Under the pieces are notes generated by a model. That model was not told where the DNA came from and searched no databases. It was given only the letters and a program-made list of their open reading frames with translations. DNA of 37,058 nucleotides, taken from the NCBI GenBank assembly GCA_024233345.1, contig JACKPT010000020.1, positions 1-37,058 of the forward strand, read 5' to 3'. Both the position numbers and the translations under genes were made by a program. Shown one piece after another: positions 1 to 9,186 of the stretch; position 1 is the first letter of the stretch; every line of letters begins with the position of its first letter. This stretch comes from Verrucomicrobiota bacterium. Its GTDB lineage: Bacteria; Verrucomicrobiota; Kiritimatiellia; CAIVKH01.

Positions 1-510
1 CAAAGTGGAAGGATAACCCCCAGAGTATGCATATGAAAGATATGCCGTGATGCCTCGAACTTGAACATATCGCGTTTGGGTAACCTCATACTTGTCACAA
101 TAGAAGGCATCAGTATAGACCTCGTGCTGAGGCAGTTCATTGGTGCTTCCCTCTGCTGCGGGAAAGACATTGGTGCTGTTGCCCATCACAAAAGACCCGG
201 CGGGAATGAAAACCATTCCAGTGGGAGGCATCTCCGCCACGACCCGGTAAAACATCGGGACCGCAACCGTGACGGTTCCGGTGCCGGTTGCGGGAATGGC
301 ATCCATCCACTGTCCGGTATCGCCGGCAAAGTTGGTCCAGCCTTCGGTTACATCATGAGTCCACTCGATTCTGTATGTGATCGCGTCGGGGATCTCCTCG
401 AAGGATAAGTATCCCGAACGGTCATAGGCATCCACGGCATAATCACCTGCGATAGCAGTACCCATAGTCAGCATAAGGCAGAGAGGATAAGCTGTTCTTC
501 TTGTGCTCAT
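1..510 (-). CDS. Secreted FGE-sulfatase-like (SUMF1/DUF323 family) protein, C-terminally cut by window edge
   Basis: The frame is open from the ATG at 510 to the window edge (170 codons seen). An AAGGAG ribosome-binding site lies 9 bases before the ATG. Residues 1-22 look like a signal peptide (hydrophobic LCLMLTMGTAIAG). After a short beta-rich region, residues about 98-152 begin an FGE-sulfatase domain: 'GMVFIPAGSFVMGN', then 'NELPQHEVYTDAFYCDKYEVT', which is the usual N-terminal signature of formylglycine-generating-enzyme-like proteins. In bacteria most such secreted homologues have unknown substrates and are not proven sulfatase activators. The catalytic cysteines would lie outside the window. 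It starts 34 bases after the C25 peptidase gene on the same strand, so the two are probably co-transcribed. Domain assignment is strong, function open. Confidence 0.85.
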   Translation of the reverse strand, partial: MSTRRTAYPLCLMLTMGTAIAGDYAVDAYDRSGYLSFEEIPDAITYRIEWTHDVTEGWTNFAGDTGQWMDAIPATGTGTVTVAVPMFYRVVAEMPPTGMVFIPAGSFVMGNSTNVFPAAEGSTNELPQHEVYTDAFYCDKYEVTQTRYVQVRGITAYLSYAYSGGYPSTL

Positions 511-544
511 GGAGTTGATCTCCTTCTCGTAAATCGAGTTCAAA

Positions 545-3500
545 TTACTCTGGATTGATGACCATCGCAGGATCTCCAAAAAGATGCATGTAGTCAGCAT
601 CCCACTCTATTCCTGGATAGAGCATTTTGCCCTGATAAAATGCATCGCCAAGCAGGGATAGTTTATCTACGTAGATTGCGCTTTCAACGGCATATGCGAA
701 CTTGGGTATGTCCATTGTGCCCAGGTCGTAGACGCCCGAAATGACTGCCGCAGCAGTTCCTTCATGCTTGATAATGGTCTCGGTAATAGAGTCCCTGCCG
801 GGCCGACTATAATTTGCTGTTCGGCAGCCAACCGACAAAAATATAGATGGTTTATGCGAAGCGGGAAGGGTTGCGAAGTCATCTTGATGGAGGTAAATAG
901 TCGCCTCTCCCCATGCCAGCTCAGAGCCATGTCCATAATAAACGATAGTGCTCTCCCCGGTACTGATGGAAGAAAGGATTTCGGTGTGGTCGCAGGAACG
1001 TAACACATGTACATCATTGCTAATTAGCTGGGCAAGGCCGTTCCCTTGCCCGTAGTAAGAGCATCCTTGCTCTGCGATCAGCATGTTGGTGCGCCAAGCT
1101 CCTCCCAATTCATATTCGATCATCGTTTCGATATATTTGTGTAGTGTATTGGTTTCACTAAATGGGAGCCGGCCGACAATAAAATCGAGTACATGATCAT
1201 CACTCCAATCTGCAATGGCAACATCTGCCGCGATCATAAGGTCTGTGGCATCCGATACTATTATGGGTTCTGTTGGGATGAGTGAATCGTTGGCACCCAA
1301 GTAATTCTTGTAATCCAGCGATCCATCACCGACCAGCAATACATAACGAGGTGCATGAGCCCACACCTGGTCAATGTACCCCATCCAAAACTGAAGAGCC
1401 TTTCCGCTCATTCGCCCGTGGTTAAGTAGGTCATACACCGTTTCCATCGGCATGTTCACCACGGCAAGGCCGTTGGAGGAGCGATGCGCAGCCAAGGCTG
1501 CCGCCTGTACCTCAAGGCCCTTTCCAACAATCATCAGATAGTCAGCCTGATTGGTCGAGGATAGTAGCCCGTTTGATGCCATGGGGGTGACCGATACCGG
1601 GGCGTGTTCCTGTCCGTCGAAACAGAATAGTAACCGTTCCGCAGCGTTGCTGAAGCGGATGTCCGCTTCAGCATTGGTTGTGTGTAGGTAGCCATCTAGT
1701 AGGATGGGGTTGCGGTCATTTGTTACATCCCAAGAACTGACTGCATTCGTCCCAATGTTGGTGATGGCAATGCTCTCGGCGTCAACCGACATCAGGGTTT
1801 GGGTTGGGGTGAGAGCAAAGAACCGTGGGTAGGTTATGGTCGCTCGGTCGAAGGCGATGTATCCAAACCCAGATGACACATTTCTGACGGTTATCGTATT
1901 TACTCCTAGTCCCCATGCTGACGCAGGAACTGAGAACGAAAATGTTTCAGTGCCATATGCAGGTCCCCAAGATGCAGCCCCGAGTAGATGGCTGTTCAGG
2001 CGAAGTTCTGCAACTCGGTTTGTTTCTTTATATATTCCCATCACTGTAATTGAGATTGTGCCTGTTGCTGCACAATTTATGTCGTTCAGGTGTGGATATT
2101 TATGATATGAAGTGTTTCTTGGAATGTTCAATTCGACCCACGGGTCAATCGTGTTTGTCCCAACATACGAAGAATGACACAAATTATTCGACTCCACTAC
2201 CACGACATCATAGTAGGTGGTCGCAGCCGCTTGGGTGGAGGCTTGTACGACTTGAACGGTGGGGGCGAAGGCGGGGCCTTCGGAGAGGATGTAGGCATTG
2301 TGTTCGGTATAGAGGTCTTCGTATTTTTCTCCGTAGAACAGGATGTCACCCTGGTCGCGGAGGGTGGGGACTGCGGTTCCCTGAATGCGTAGGCTGAAAG
2401 TGGTATTGGTAACCTCATTGACCGTCATACCCAGAGCGGTGGCAGCCTGTTCTTTGGCGATACGGTAGAGACCGGAGGCATGGATCAGAACCTTGGCTCG
2501 GGGAGCGTCAAGGTCTTGGAGGCCGAAGGGAGCGGTGCCCTGGCTGTACTCATCAGCATTGCTCAGGCCGTCGCCGTCCCCATCCGCAGTCGCATCTGCG
2601 GATTCGACCGGGTTGAGCTGGTATTTCAGTTCCCACCAGTCCGGCATTCCGTCACCATCAGAATCAGGGTCAAGCAGATTGAAATCGGCCCCGGTAATAC
2701 GATTGCTGATAGGGATAGCCTGGGTGCTGTACAGCCCGACGGCTTCCCCGAAGGTCGGTGAGCTATTGCCGTCGGTATCGATATAGGCCCGAAGCCAGCA
2801 GTCGGTTGCAGGCAGGCCAACGAGGGCAAAATCTGTCGGGAAGGTCAGGTAAATCACTCCGCCGGTGGTGCTGACCAGGCCCTGTTCCCAGGGAATGACT
2901 GTTTCACCGATGGCATCCCATCCGTTGGATTGGGTGACGGCAACGACATGCAGGTCTCCGGTTTGGGGGCCGGAATAGGAAAGGGTTCCCCAGATCGACG
3001 AGACATCCCGCAGGGTGATGTCGATTCCGGTAAGGTCGCCGGTGACCAGCAAGGAGGCGTCATCATAGACACCCCACGGCTCCCATTCGGTCCGTATGCC
3101 GTCGCTCTCGACATCACGGAATGCCTTAAACCAATAAGAGGCGCCTCCGCCGACTTCACTGTTGGTATAGAAGCCCTCGGCAGGGAGGTTGATCGATCTG
3201 GCCAGTGACCAACTGTCTGCGTCGTCGACGACAAGGACGTAAATCCTTCCGGTTTCGGTACCGCCATAGGTGACTTCGCCGGAAACCACGATCGGGTGCG
3301 CGTTGGAATCGGTCTCGTCGGTCCGGTAAACCAGCATTTCGCGGGCATCCGCATAGCCGTCTCCATCGCTATCGAGATCCGCATTGCCCGCAGTGTAGTG
3401 ACGGATGGCCGGATTCCCATAAAGCCAGCCATTGGTATCAATCCAGGTCAGGGGATTTGTCCCTACGGTGTCCAGCTCCCGTGCGGCCAGTGTCCAGGTC

Positions 3501-4306
3501 TCGGGAAGCAGATCACTGCACGTGAAGACATCGAGACGATTGGTGAACCAGACAGGGTAGGCGATGGTTACCACCGGGTCACCAATGGTCTCCATGGCGG
3601 TGCAGACGATATTGCTTTCGGAATCCCCCTCCATCATTAACATCATGCCCCCCTCATCGCTTTCCATGAGCGCGAGGGCCGTTTTTGCTTCAAGGATACT
3701 CTGTCGAGTATGGAGATAAAATTCGACATTCTCGAGTGCGATGAGTTTGGTTTTGAGGAGGATACGGGAGGGGTCGTATAACGCCCGAAGGGTTCGGATT
3801 GCATCGGAAGAGGCGGTGGCCAAACTCAGGCGGGGATAAAGGCTGTTCAGATAGGCATACGGATTGTAGTCCACTGGTGAGGGGATGGAATAGATCACCT
3901 GCCCGGCGGCATTGAAGAACTCGATGGAACGGGTGATCGGGTTTTCAGCCACAGTCAGGGGATAGACCGCGACACTGTTTTCATAGGATGCATTCAGGTT
4001 TCGGACGAAGTCTACAGGAAAGGCATTGGGATCGAATGGCGTTATATCGACACTCCGAGGCTGTTGCAGTACAAAACCTTCCACAGGCGGAGTGATGGGC
4101 AGATAGGTGTCCTGGTGAGCCAAAAACACCACTTCGAGATCCTGAATGGAGGCAACCTGCTGGGCCATCACCAGAGCAAACTCTCCGGCATCAATTGGCG
4201 AGGCGGCCACCGCAACTTCGGCTGTGCCAGCCCATCGCGGGATACTGCTCACGAAAGCTATGACGATGATCCAGTATCGGCGAGACCACTTAGACTGATG
4301 AATCAT
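545..4306 (-). CDS. Secreted gingipain-like cysteine peptidase (Peptidase_C25) with calcium-binding Asp/Gly repeats
   Basis: A large exported protein of about 1253 residues. I chose the ATG at 4306 because it starts a basic-plus-hydrophobic signal peptide (KWSRRYWIIVIAFVSS); an upstream GTG at 4390 would add 28 residues that do not look like a signal. Two Asp/Gly-rich calcium-binding segments ('DSDGDGYADAREM', about residue 340; 'DSDGDGMPDWWE', about 575) resemble thrombospondin type 3/EF-hand-like linkers common in Verrucomicrobiota and Kiritimatiellota. The last 320 residues match the C25 gingipain fold: 'LLVGDGSLDYKNY', 'DFIVGRLPFS', catalytic His1126 in 'YYGHGS', catalytic Cys1161 in 'SVGCRT', ending at 'HLFGDPAMVINPE'. 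There is no C-terminal secretion domain after the catalytic domain, unlike Porphyromonas gingipains. It precedes an FGE-like secreted gene by 34 bases. Specificity cannot be told. Confidence 0.88.
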   Translation of the reverse strand: MIHQSKWSRRYWIIVIAFVSSIPRWAGTAEVAVAASPIDAGEFALVMAQQVASIQDLEVVFLAHQDTYLPITPPVEGFVLQQPRSVDITPFDPNAFPVDFVRNLNASYENSVAVYPLTVAENPITRSIEFFNAAGQVIYSIPSPVDYNPYAYLNSLYPRLSLATASSDAIRTLRALYDPSRILLKTKLIALENVEFYLHTRQSILEAKTALALMESDEGGMMLMMEGDSESNIVCTAMETIGDPVVTIAYPVWFTNRLDVFTCSDLLPETWTLAARELDTVGTNPLTWIDTNGWLYGNPAIRHYTAGNADLDSDGDGYADAREMLVYRTDETDSNAHPIVVSGEVTYGGTETGRIYVLVVDDADSWSLARSINLPAEGFYTNSEVGGGASYWFKAFRDVESDGIRTEWEPWGVYDDASLLVTGDLTGIDITLRDVSSIWGTLSYSGPQTGDLHVVAVTQSNGWDAIGETVIPWEQGLVSTTGGVIYLTFPTDFALVGLPATDCWLRAYIDTDGNSSPTFGEAVGLYSTQAIPISNRITGADFNLLDPDSDGDGMPDWWELKYQLNPVESADATADGDGDGLSNADEYSQGTAPFGLQDLDAPRAKVLIHASGLYRIAKEQAATALGMTVNEVTNTTFSLRIQGTAVPTLRDQGDILFYGEKYEDLYTEHNAYILSEGPAFAPTVQVVQASTQAAATTYYDVVVVESNNLCHSSYVGTNTIDPWVELNIPRNTSYHKYPHLNDINCAATGTISITVMGIYKETNRVAELRLNSHLLGAASWGPAYGTETFSFSVPASAWGLGVNTITVRNVSSGFGYIAFDRATITYPRFFALTPTQTLMSVDAESIAITNIGTNAVSSWDVTNDRNPILLDGYLHTTNAEADIRFSNAAERLLFCFDGQEHAPVSVTPMASNGLLSSTNQADYLMIVGKGLEVQAAALAAHRSSNGLAVVNMPMETVYDLLNHGRMSGKALQFWMGYIDQVWAHAPRYVLLVGDGSLDYKNYLGANDSLIPTEPIIVSDATDLMIAADVAIADWSDDHVLDFIVGRLPFSETNTLHKYIETMIEYELGGAWRTNMLIAEQGCSYYGQGNGLAQLISNDVHVLRSCDHTEILSSISTGESTIVYYGHGSELAWGEATIYLHQDDFATLPASHKPSIFLSVGCRTANYSRPGRDSITETIIKHEGTAAAVISGVYDLGTMDIPKFAYAVESAIYVDKLSLLGDAFYQGKMLYPGIEWDADYMHLFGDPAMVINPE

Positions 4307-4473
4307 AAGATGCGCTCCGGGTTGCGACTTGCAGACGATCAGACGATCACTCCTGCTGTCGTCATTCTGCGGTGGTTTTCGTGAGATCACAAGATCGCAT
4401 TAGGGTAGAACAATAAAACAGGGAAACCCCGATGCTGTGGCACACCGAAAGAGGGGGAGAGGTCGACCTTTTC

Positions 4474-4495
4474 CACCGCTTCCTGATATGCGGTG
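4474..4495 (-). terminator. Weak stem-loop after the methyltransferase gene
   Basis: CACCGC at 4474-4479 pairs with GCGGTG at 4490-4495 around a 10-base loop. It sits between the end of the methyltransferase (4514) and the start of the C25 peptidase gene (4306), both on the minus strand. There is no U-run, so intrinsic termination is only a possibility. Confidence 0.25.
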
Positions 4496-4513
4496 CAATG
4501 GTCCTCTGAAGGA

Positions 4514-5146
4514 TCACGCCCTCGGTTTGGTTCCGGTCATCAGGAAGATGGTGAAGGTCTTGAGATCGCCGGAGCGGCTTGGCTTGGTTACTTCTGTGGC
4601 CGGGCAGTCGGTGACCGAGGTGAATCCGGCCTGCAGGAACTGTTGCTTCAAGGTGTCCCGGTCGAACCCATGGTGAAAGACCCCGGTGTGGTCCGGGTGG
4701 AATTCACCCTGTTCTGTGTCGAGGTCTGCGATACACAGGTAGCCCGGCGCTTTGAGCAGTTGGAAACATTCCGAAAGCTGGCGATCAATGTGCTGGATGT
4801 GGTGAAAGGTCATGCTGCTGACGATGACATCGTAGCGCCCGGTCAAGCCACCTTCCGGTTGGATACGCATGGTGCGGACATGGGTCAGATTCTGCCTGTT
4901 GGCTTTCGCGGTCAACACATCGAGCATGCCCGATGAGGTGTCGGCGCCGGTGATGGACCGAACCAGCGGGGCCAGCGCCAGGGTGACCAACCCGGTGCCG
5001 CAACCGATGTCGAGCACATCCATGTCCGGCGTAAAGGCAATCTGCTGCTTCATGACTTCCGCAATTTCCCCGGCCAGTTTCACCCGAACCGGGTTGTCGT
5101 CCCAGGTTGCGGCCTCTTGATCAAAATTTCGGGTTGGCTCATTCAT
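4514..5146 (-). CDS. Class I SAM-dependent methyltransferase
   Basis: A 210-residue protein starting at the ATG at 5146, four bases after the gltX stop codon; upstream in-frame ATGs lie inside gltX and are not credible. Residues 44-60 hold the SAM-binding motif I, 'VLDIGCGTGLVTLALA', followed by an acidic motif II ('GADTSSGM') and 'YDVIVSSMTFHHIQHI', typical of UbiE/Methyltransf_11/25-type small-molecule methyltransferases. The C-terminal part has 'LCIADLDTEQGEFHPDH' and 'GFDRDTLKQQFLQAGF', a pattern common in this group. The acceptor substrate cannot be deduced. It is probably translated from the gltX transcript. Confidence 0.85.
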   Translation of the reverse strand: MNEPTRNFDQEAATWDDNPVRVKLAGEIAEVMKQQIAFTPDMDVLDIGCGTGLVTLALAPLVRSITGADTSSGMLDVLTAKANRQNLTHVRTMRIQPEGGLTGRYDVIVSSMTFHHIQHIDRQLSECFQLLKAPGYLCIADLDTEQGEFHPDHTGVFHHGFDRDTLKQQFLQAGFTSVTDCPATEVTKPSRSGDLKTFTIFLMTGTKPRA

Positions 5147-5150
5147 GGAT

Positions 5151-6494
5151 TCACTCGCTTGGGTTGAGGGAGGCGACAGTCTCCTTTGCCTTCGCCATTC
5201 GATCGAGTACCCGGTCCCGGCCGAGCACTTCAAGCAGTTCGAAAAGGCTCGGCCCCCCGGCCTGACCGGTGACGGCAACGCGGACGGGATGGATGAAGTC
5301 GGCGGGCTTGGCTCCCTGTTGTTCGGCGAGGTTCCGCAGGGCTTCGTCCAGCGCGGTTGCGGTAAAATCGGGCAGGGCCGCGAATGCTTCCCGCAGTGCG
5401 AGCAGGTTCTCCAGCGCACCCTCCCGTTGAAGGCGTTTGCGAACCGCCTTTTCGTCGAAGGAAAAATGGTCGGAGAAAAAGTAGTGCGCCTGCTCGGCGG
5501 TGTCGGGCCACTTCTTGATCCGTTCTTTCAGGAGCGGGATCACCCGGTCAAGGTAGGCGTCATCATCGGGAATAAGTCCGGCTTCGGCGAGGCATGCCGT
5601 GAACTGTGTCTTATAGTCGGAGTCCGGCAGCGCCCGCATGTACTGGCCGTTGAGGTTTTCAAATTTCACCAGATCAAACTGGGCGGGATTGGAGCCCACC
5701 CGGTCGAGATCGAACAGCGCCACCAATTCCTCCCGCGATAAAAACTCCCGGTCATCACCCGGCGACCACCCGAGCAGCACCAGGAAGTTGAACAGGGCTT
5801 CGGGCAGATAGCCTTTGGCCTGAAAGTCGCCGACATAGGCGTCGCCATCGCGCTTGGAATAGGGTTTGCCTTGATGGTTGACGATCATGGGAAGGTGAGC
5901 AAACGAGGGCAGGGGAGCCCCGAGGGCCTGATAGAGCGCGAGGTGGCGGTAGGTGTTTTCGACATGATCATCCCCGCGGATCACCAGGTTGATGTTCATG
6001 GCAATGTCATCGGCCACGTTGGAGAGGTGGAAGACCGGGTTGCCGTCCGAGCGCACAATGACAAAATCCTTGAGGTCGGCCGCGGCCTTGCGGAGAGGCC
6101 CCTTGACCAGATCGTCGAATCCCATGTCCTCCCCGGGCATCCGGAAAATCACCGCCTCCCCCCGCCCGGTGTTGCCCTTGTCTTCCTTATAGGCATGGCC
6201 GGAGGCGAGAAGCTGTTCCGCCATCGCGAGGTGGGCTTCCCGGCGGGTGGATTGATAGACCGGCTCTTCGTCGATGGTCAGCCCAAGCCAGTCCATCGCG
6301 TTGAGCACCCCCTGCACCGCCTCCGGGGTCGAGCGTTCGCGGTCGGTGTCTTCGATCCGGAGCAGAAATTTTCCCCCGTGATGCCGGGCGACCAGCCAGT
6401 TATAGATCGCGGTGCGGATGTTGCCGATGTGCACATTCCCGGTTGGGCTGGGAGCAAACCGGCAACGAACGGAGGAGGTAAGCGCTGTGTTCAT
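5151..6494 (-). CDS. gltX: Glutamyl-tRNA synthetase
   Basis: Class I aminoacyl-tRNA synthetase that charges tRNA with glutamate; 447 residues, near the usual bacterial length of about 470. The ATG at 6494 is chosen because 'RCRFAPSPTGNVHIGNIRTA' begins at residue 10, as expected. HIGN is at 22-25. The second ATP signature is 'PYSKRDGD' (SKR at 213-215), a normal variant of KMSKS. The anticodon-binding half contains 'LGWSPGDDREFLSREEL' and 'NPAQFDLVKFENLNGQYMR'. It is followed after four bases by the methyltransferase gene. Whether this enzyme is discriminating or also makes Glu-tRNA(Gln) cannot be decided here. Confidence 0.95.
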   Translation of the reverse strand: MNTALTSSVRCRFAPSPTGNVHIGNIRTAIYNWLVARHHGGKFLLRIEDTDRERSTPEAVQGVLNAMDWLGLTIDEEPVYQSTRREAHLAMAEQLLASGHAYKEDKGNTGRGEAVIFRMPGEDMGFDDLVKGPLRKAAADLKDFVIVRSDGNPVFHLSNVADDIAMNINLVIRGDDHVENTYRHLALYQALGAPLPSFAHLPMIVNHQGKPYSKRDGDAYVGDFQAKGYLPEALFNFLVLLGWSPGDDREFLSREELVALFDLDRVGSNPAQFDLVKFENLNGQYMRALPDSDYKTQFTACLAEAGLIPDDDAYLDRVIPLLKERIKKWPDTAEQAHYFFSDHFSFDEKAVRKRLQREGALENLLALREAFAALPDFTATALDEALRNLAEQQGAKPADFIHPVRVAVTGQAGGPSLFELLEVLGRDRVLDRMAKAKETVASLNPSE

Positions 6495-6646
6495 GGGCGC
6501 AGAGAGTAGCCGACTGCGGGCCGAAGGGCAACGCCACAGGCGTGACCCACGAATGCACAGCAATCAACCCGAGTGAGGGCAAGCAATTCGCTTGTTTTCG
6601 TCGTGTATGTTGGTGTCCCGGTGTGGTTTTTGCTACACCTTCACCC

Positions 6647-7888
6647 ATGAAGAAGCGTTGGATGATGGGTTTGATGGGGTTGGTGGTCGGAAGTGGGCTG
6701 GCTGCGGAGCTGGACTGGGCGCGTTTGGAGCAGGCGGCTTCGCGAATGACCGTGGATCGTTTTGCCGAATTGCTGTCCGAGGTTTATTCGCCGGATGGCG
6801 GGATCATTGACTATCTTCAATACGATGGCCCACGGGTTCGGGTTTATTCCTCCACGTCTCATACCGGCGTTCCGCTCGCGGTTCTGGTGTTTGGGGAGCA
6901 AAATGATGAACCGCCTCCATTGCCGGTCTCCGACGATCCGGCGTTGCCCCTGAAGGGATGGAAGATTGCTCTCGATCCCGGCCATATCGGCGGAGCGTGG
7001 GCCCGGTTGGAGGAGCGGTTCTTCTACGTGGATCGCTCGGATTGGGTGGTGCAGGAGGGGACGATGAATCTGTATGTTGCCCGCCTGCTGAAGCCGGAGC
7101 TGGAGACAATGGGAGCGGAGGTGGTTCTGGTCCGTGACAGTCTTGAGCCGGTGACCGATCAACGGGTCGAGAACTTTCTTCAGCAGGCGCGAGATGAAGT
7201 TGGGGCGATCGGAGATTCCCGCTTTCCGGACATGCCGGAACTATTTCGGGATGCGGTCACTGAGGATGCGGTGCGCAAGCGAGCGGCGATGCGGTTTTAT
7301 CGAACGGCGGAGATTGCTGCCCGGGCAGACAAACTCAACCACGAGATCAAGCCGGATCTGACCCTGTGTATCCATTTCAATGCCACCGGGTATGGCGACG
7401 AGCGCGACCTGTATGACGAAAACGGCCTCGCGATCTTTATTTACGGGAATGTGATGAAGGGTGAAGTCGCCAGCGATGAGCAGAAGTATTTCATGCTCTC
7501 GAAGTTGTTTGAGCAGACCCATGAGACGGAAGTTCGCGTTGCCAAGGGCATGCAGAAGGGGTGGCAGGCGGTGGCCGGACTTGAACCGGCATACCGGGTG
7601 AAGGGCGGAAATATGGTCCCGGTCGATGAAGATGCCTATATCTACGCCCGAAATCTCGCCGCGAACCGGCAGTATCAGGGTCCGGTGGTGTTTCTTGAGC
7701 CCTATTTCATGAACAACCGCACCATCTACCAGCGGATTCAGGCCGGGGACTATGAAGGGGAAAAGAAATTTGATCACCAGTGGTTGCCAAGTATCTTCCG
7801 GGAATATGTCACCGCCGTGAAGGCGGGGCTTCTGGCTTACTGGAAGGCTTCGGTCGCCCCTCATCGCCCGAATCCCGGCGTGCCCTGA
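6647..7888 (+). CDS. N-acetylmuramoyl-L-alanine amidase (Amidase_3)
   Basis: Predicted exported zinc amidase that cleaves the bond between N-acetylmuramic acid and L-alanine in peptidoglycan; 413 residues. The ATG at 6647 gives a short signal peptide (MKKRW then MMGLMGLVVGSGLAA); an upstream in-frame ATG at 6542 gives no signal. The Amidase_3 fold runs from residue 105: zinc ligands His113 in 'ALDPGHIGG', Glu137 in 'VVQEGTMNLYVARLL' and His243 in 'CIHFNATG', and probable catalytic Glu351 in 'VVFLEPYFMNN'. The sequence between the second and third zinc ligands is longer than in AmiC-type enzymes. It is transcribed alone and divergent from gltX. Confidence 0.9.
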   Translation: MKKRWMMGLMGLVVGSGLAAELDWARLEQAASRMTVDRFAELLSEVYSPDGGIIDYLQYDGPRVRVYSSTSHTGVPLAVLVFGEQNDEPPPLPVSDDPALPLKGWKIALDPGHIGGAWARLEERFFYVDRSDWVVQEGTMNLYVARLLKPELETMGAEVVLVRDSLEPVTDQRVENFLQQARDEVGAIGDSRFPDMPELFRDAVTEDAVRKRAAMRFYRTAEIAARADKLNHEIKPDLTLCIHFNATGYGDERDLYDENGLAIFIYGNVMKGEVASDEQKYFMLSKLFEQTHETEVRVAKGMQKGWQAVAGLEPAYRVKGGNMVPVDEDAYIYARNLAANRQYQGPVVFLEPYFMNNRTIYQRIQAGDYEGEKKFDHQWLPSIFREYVTAVKAGLLAYWKASVAPHRPNPGVP

Positions 7889-8011
7889 GTACCCGGCGAC
7901 CGGGATCTTCCCATCGCTTGATTGCAAACCCGGGCCGATGGAGGTGCGTGTGAGCCATACACGATTCACCTACTGGAAGACTGCGGAAAGCTAGCCGGAG
8001 AGGACTTAAGG

Positions 8012-9181
8012 TCAGGCTGGGGTGCCCAGGTGGCGGAACTTCAGGGTTGCCGCGAGGCTGAGAAGGATCGCCACCACCACGATGACTGTCTGGGCGGCCT
8101 CGGTGGCGTGAAAGACCGCGATGCCGAGGGCGCCGGAGAGGGGGCCGGCGAGAAAGCCGAAACCGATCAGGGATTCATGCATGCCGCCGCCGGCGCCTTT
8201 GTCGGGGCCGTAGTCGAGGGCATAGTAGATCGACATGTAATAGCTAAGCCCGATCACCACCCCGAACAGGATGCAGCAGGCAAGTACGATGCCAACTGAA
8301 GGGGCAAAGAACATGCCGGCCAAAAAGACAGGACCGGCCCACAGGGCGATCAGACTCCACGATGCCCGGTAGTGCCAGCCTTCCCATTTCCAGAAGAAAA
8401 CAAAGGACAGGCTGCGGGCAAACAGTTGGGCGCTGGCCAGCCAGATCGCGAGGGATTCGGTCAGTCCCAATCGCTCTCCGAGGTGGGGGGCGAGGGTGGA
8501 GAATGCCCCGGTCATGAAAAAGGCGAGGCTGTTGGCCATCAGGCCGCCCCACAGAAAACGCTTTTTGCGGTGGGTCTGCTCCGGGCTGGGGGGCAGCGAA
8601 GGGGGCGGTGCGCCGGGCTCCGGTCCGGAACCGCGGCGGAGGGCAATCCAGGCAAGCTCGGCAATGAAAATCAATCCGGCCCCCCAGATGACAGCGTCGG
8701 GATTCCACCGGAAGATTGCCCCGCTGGCAAAAAAGCCGATAGCGCCGGTGCTGGACCAGATGACGTTATAGATGCCCAGCCGCCGGGGAATGGTCAGCTT
8801 TCCGGGAACCCGGATGACGGCGGCCTGCAGCGCTGGCCAGGTAAAGCCCATGCTGGTGATGAAGAAGGCCATCATGACATAAGGTCCCCAGGGATCGGGA
8901 AGCATCCAGCCCGGCAGGGTCGCGAGGGCCATGCCGGTTATGCCGAGACCAAAGCACCGGTCATGTCCGATCCGATCGCTGAAGCTGCCGCCCCAGCGCG
9001 CGGCAAAGACATAAATGGCCCCCTGCACAACCCCGAGGAGAAGATTCTGTCCATCCGTGAACCCAAACCGGGTTCGGGTCCAGAAGAACAGGCTCAGAAT
9101 GAACAGGGTGCAGGCAAAGGAATTCAGACCTGCGATGACCAGGTAGTCGGACAGGGTCTGGGTGGGACGGTGGTTCCTCAT
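8012..9181 (-). CDS. Major facilitator superfamily transporter
   Basis: A 389-residue integral inner-membrane protein with about 12 predicted hydrophobic segments in two halves, separated by a charged, proline-rich loop at about residues 190-210. 'RWGGSFSDRIGHDR' between the second and third segments is the MFS loop 2-3 signature. The substrate is unknown. It follows the polyprenyl glycosylphosphotransferase gene by five bases, so co-transcription with surface-polysaccharide initiation is likely, but this alone does not show it exports a polysaccharide precursor. Confidence 0.82.
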   Translation of the reverse strand: MRNHRPTQTLSDYLVIAGLNSFACTLFILSLFFWTRTRFGFTDGQNLLLGVVQGAIYVFAARWGGSFSDRIGHDRCFGLGITGMALATLPGWMLPDPWGPYVMMAFFITSMGFTWPALQAAVIRVPGKLTIPRRLGIYNVIWSSTGAIGFFASGAIFRWNPDAVIWGAGLIFIAELAWIALRRGSGPEPGAPPPSLPPSPEQTHRKKRFLWGGLMANSLAFFMTGAFSTLAPHLGERLGLTESLAIWLASAQLFARSLSFVFFWKWEGWHYRASWSLIALWAGPVFLAGMFFAPSVGIVLACCILFGVVIGLSYYMSIYYALDYGPDKGAGGGMHESLIGFGFLAGPLSGALGIAVFHATEAAQTVIVVVAILLSLAATLKFRHLGTPA

Positions 9182-9186
9182 CCCGG

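Noticed and set aside
7892..7904. Bidirectional terminator between the amidase and MFS genes
   Set aside because: Only a 5-base CCCGG/CCGGG stem with a 3-base loop and no U-run; too weak to list.
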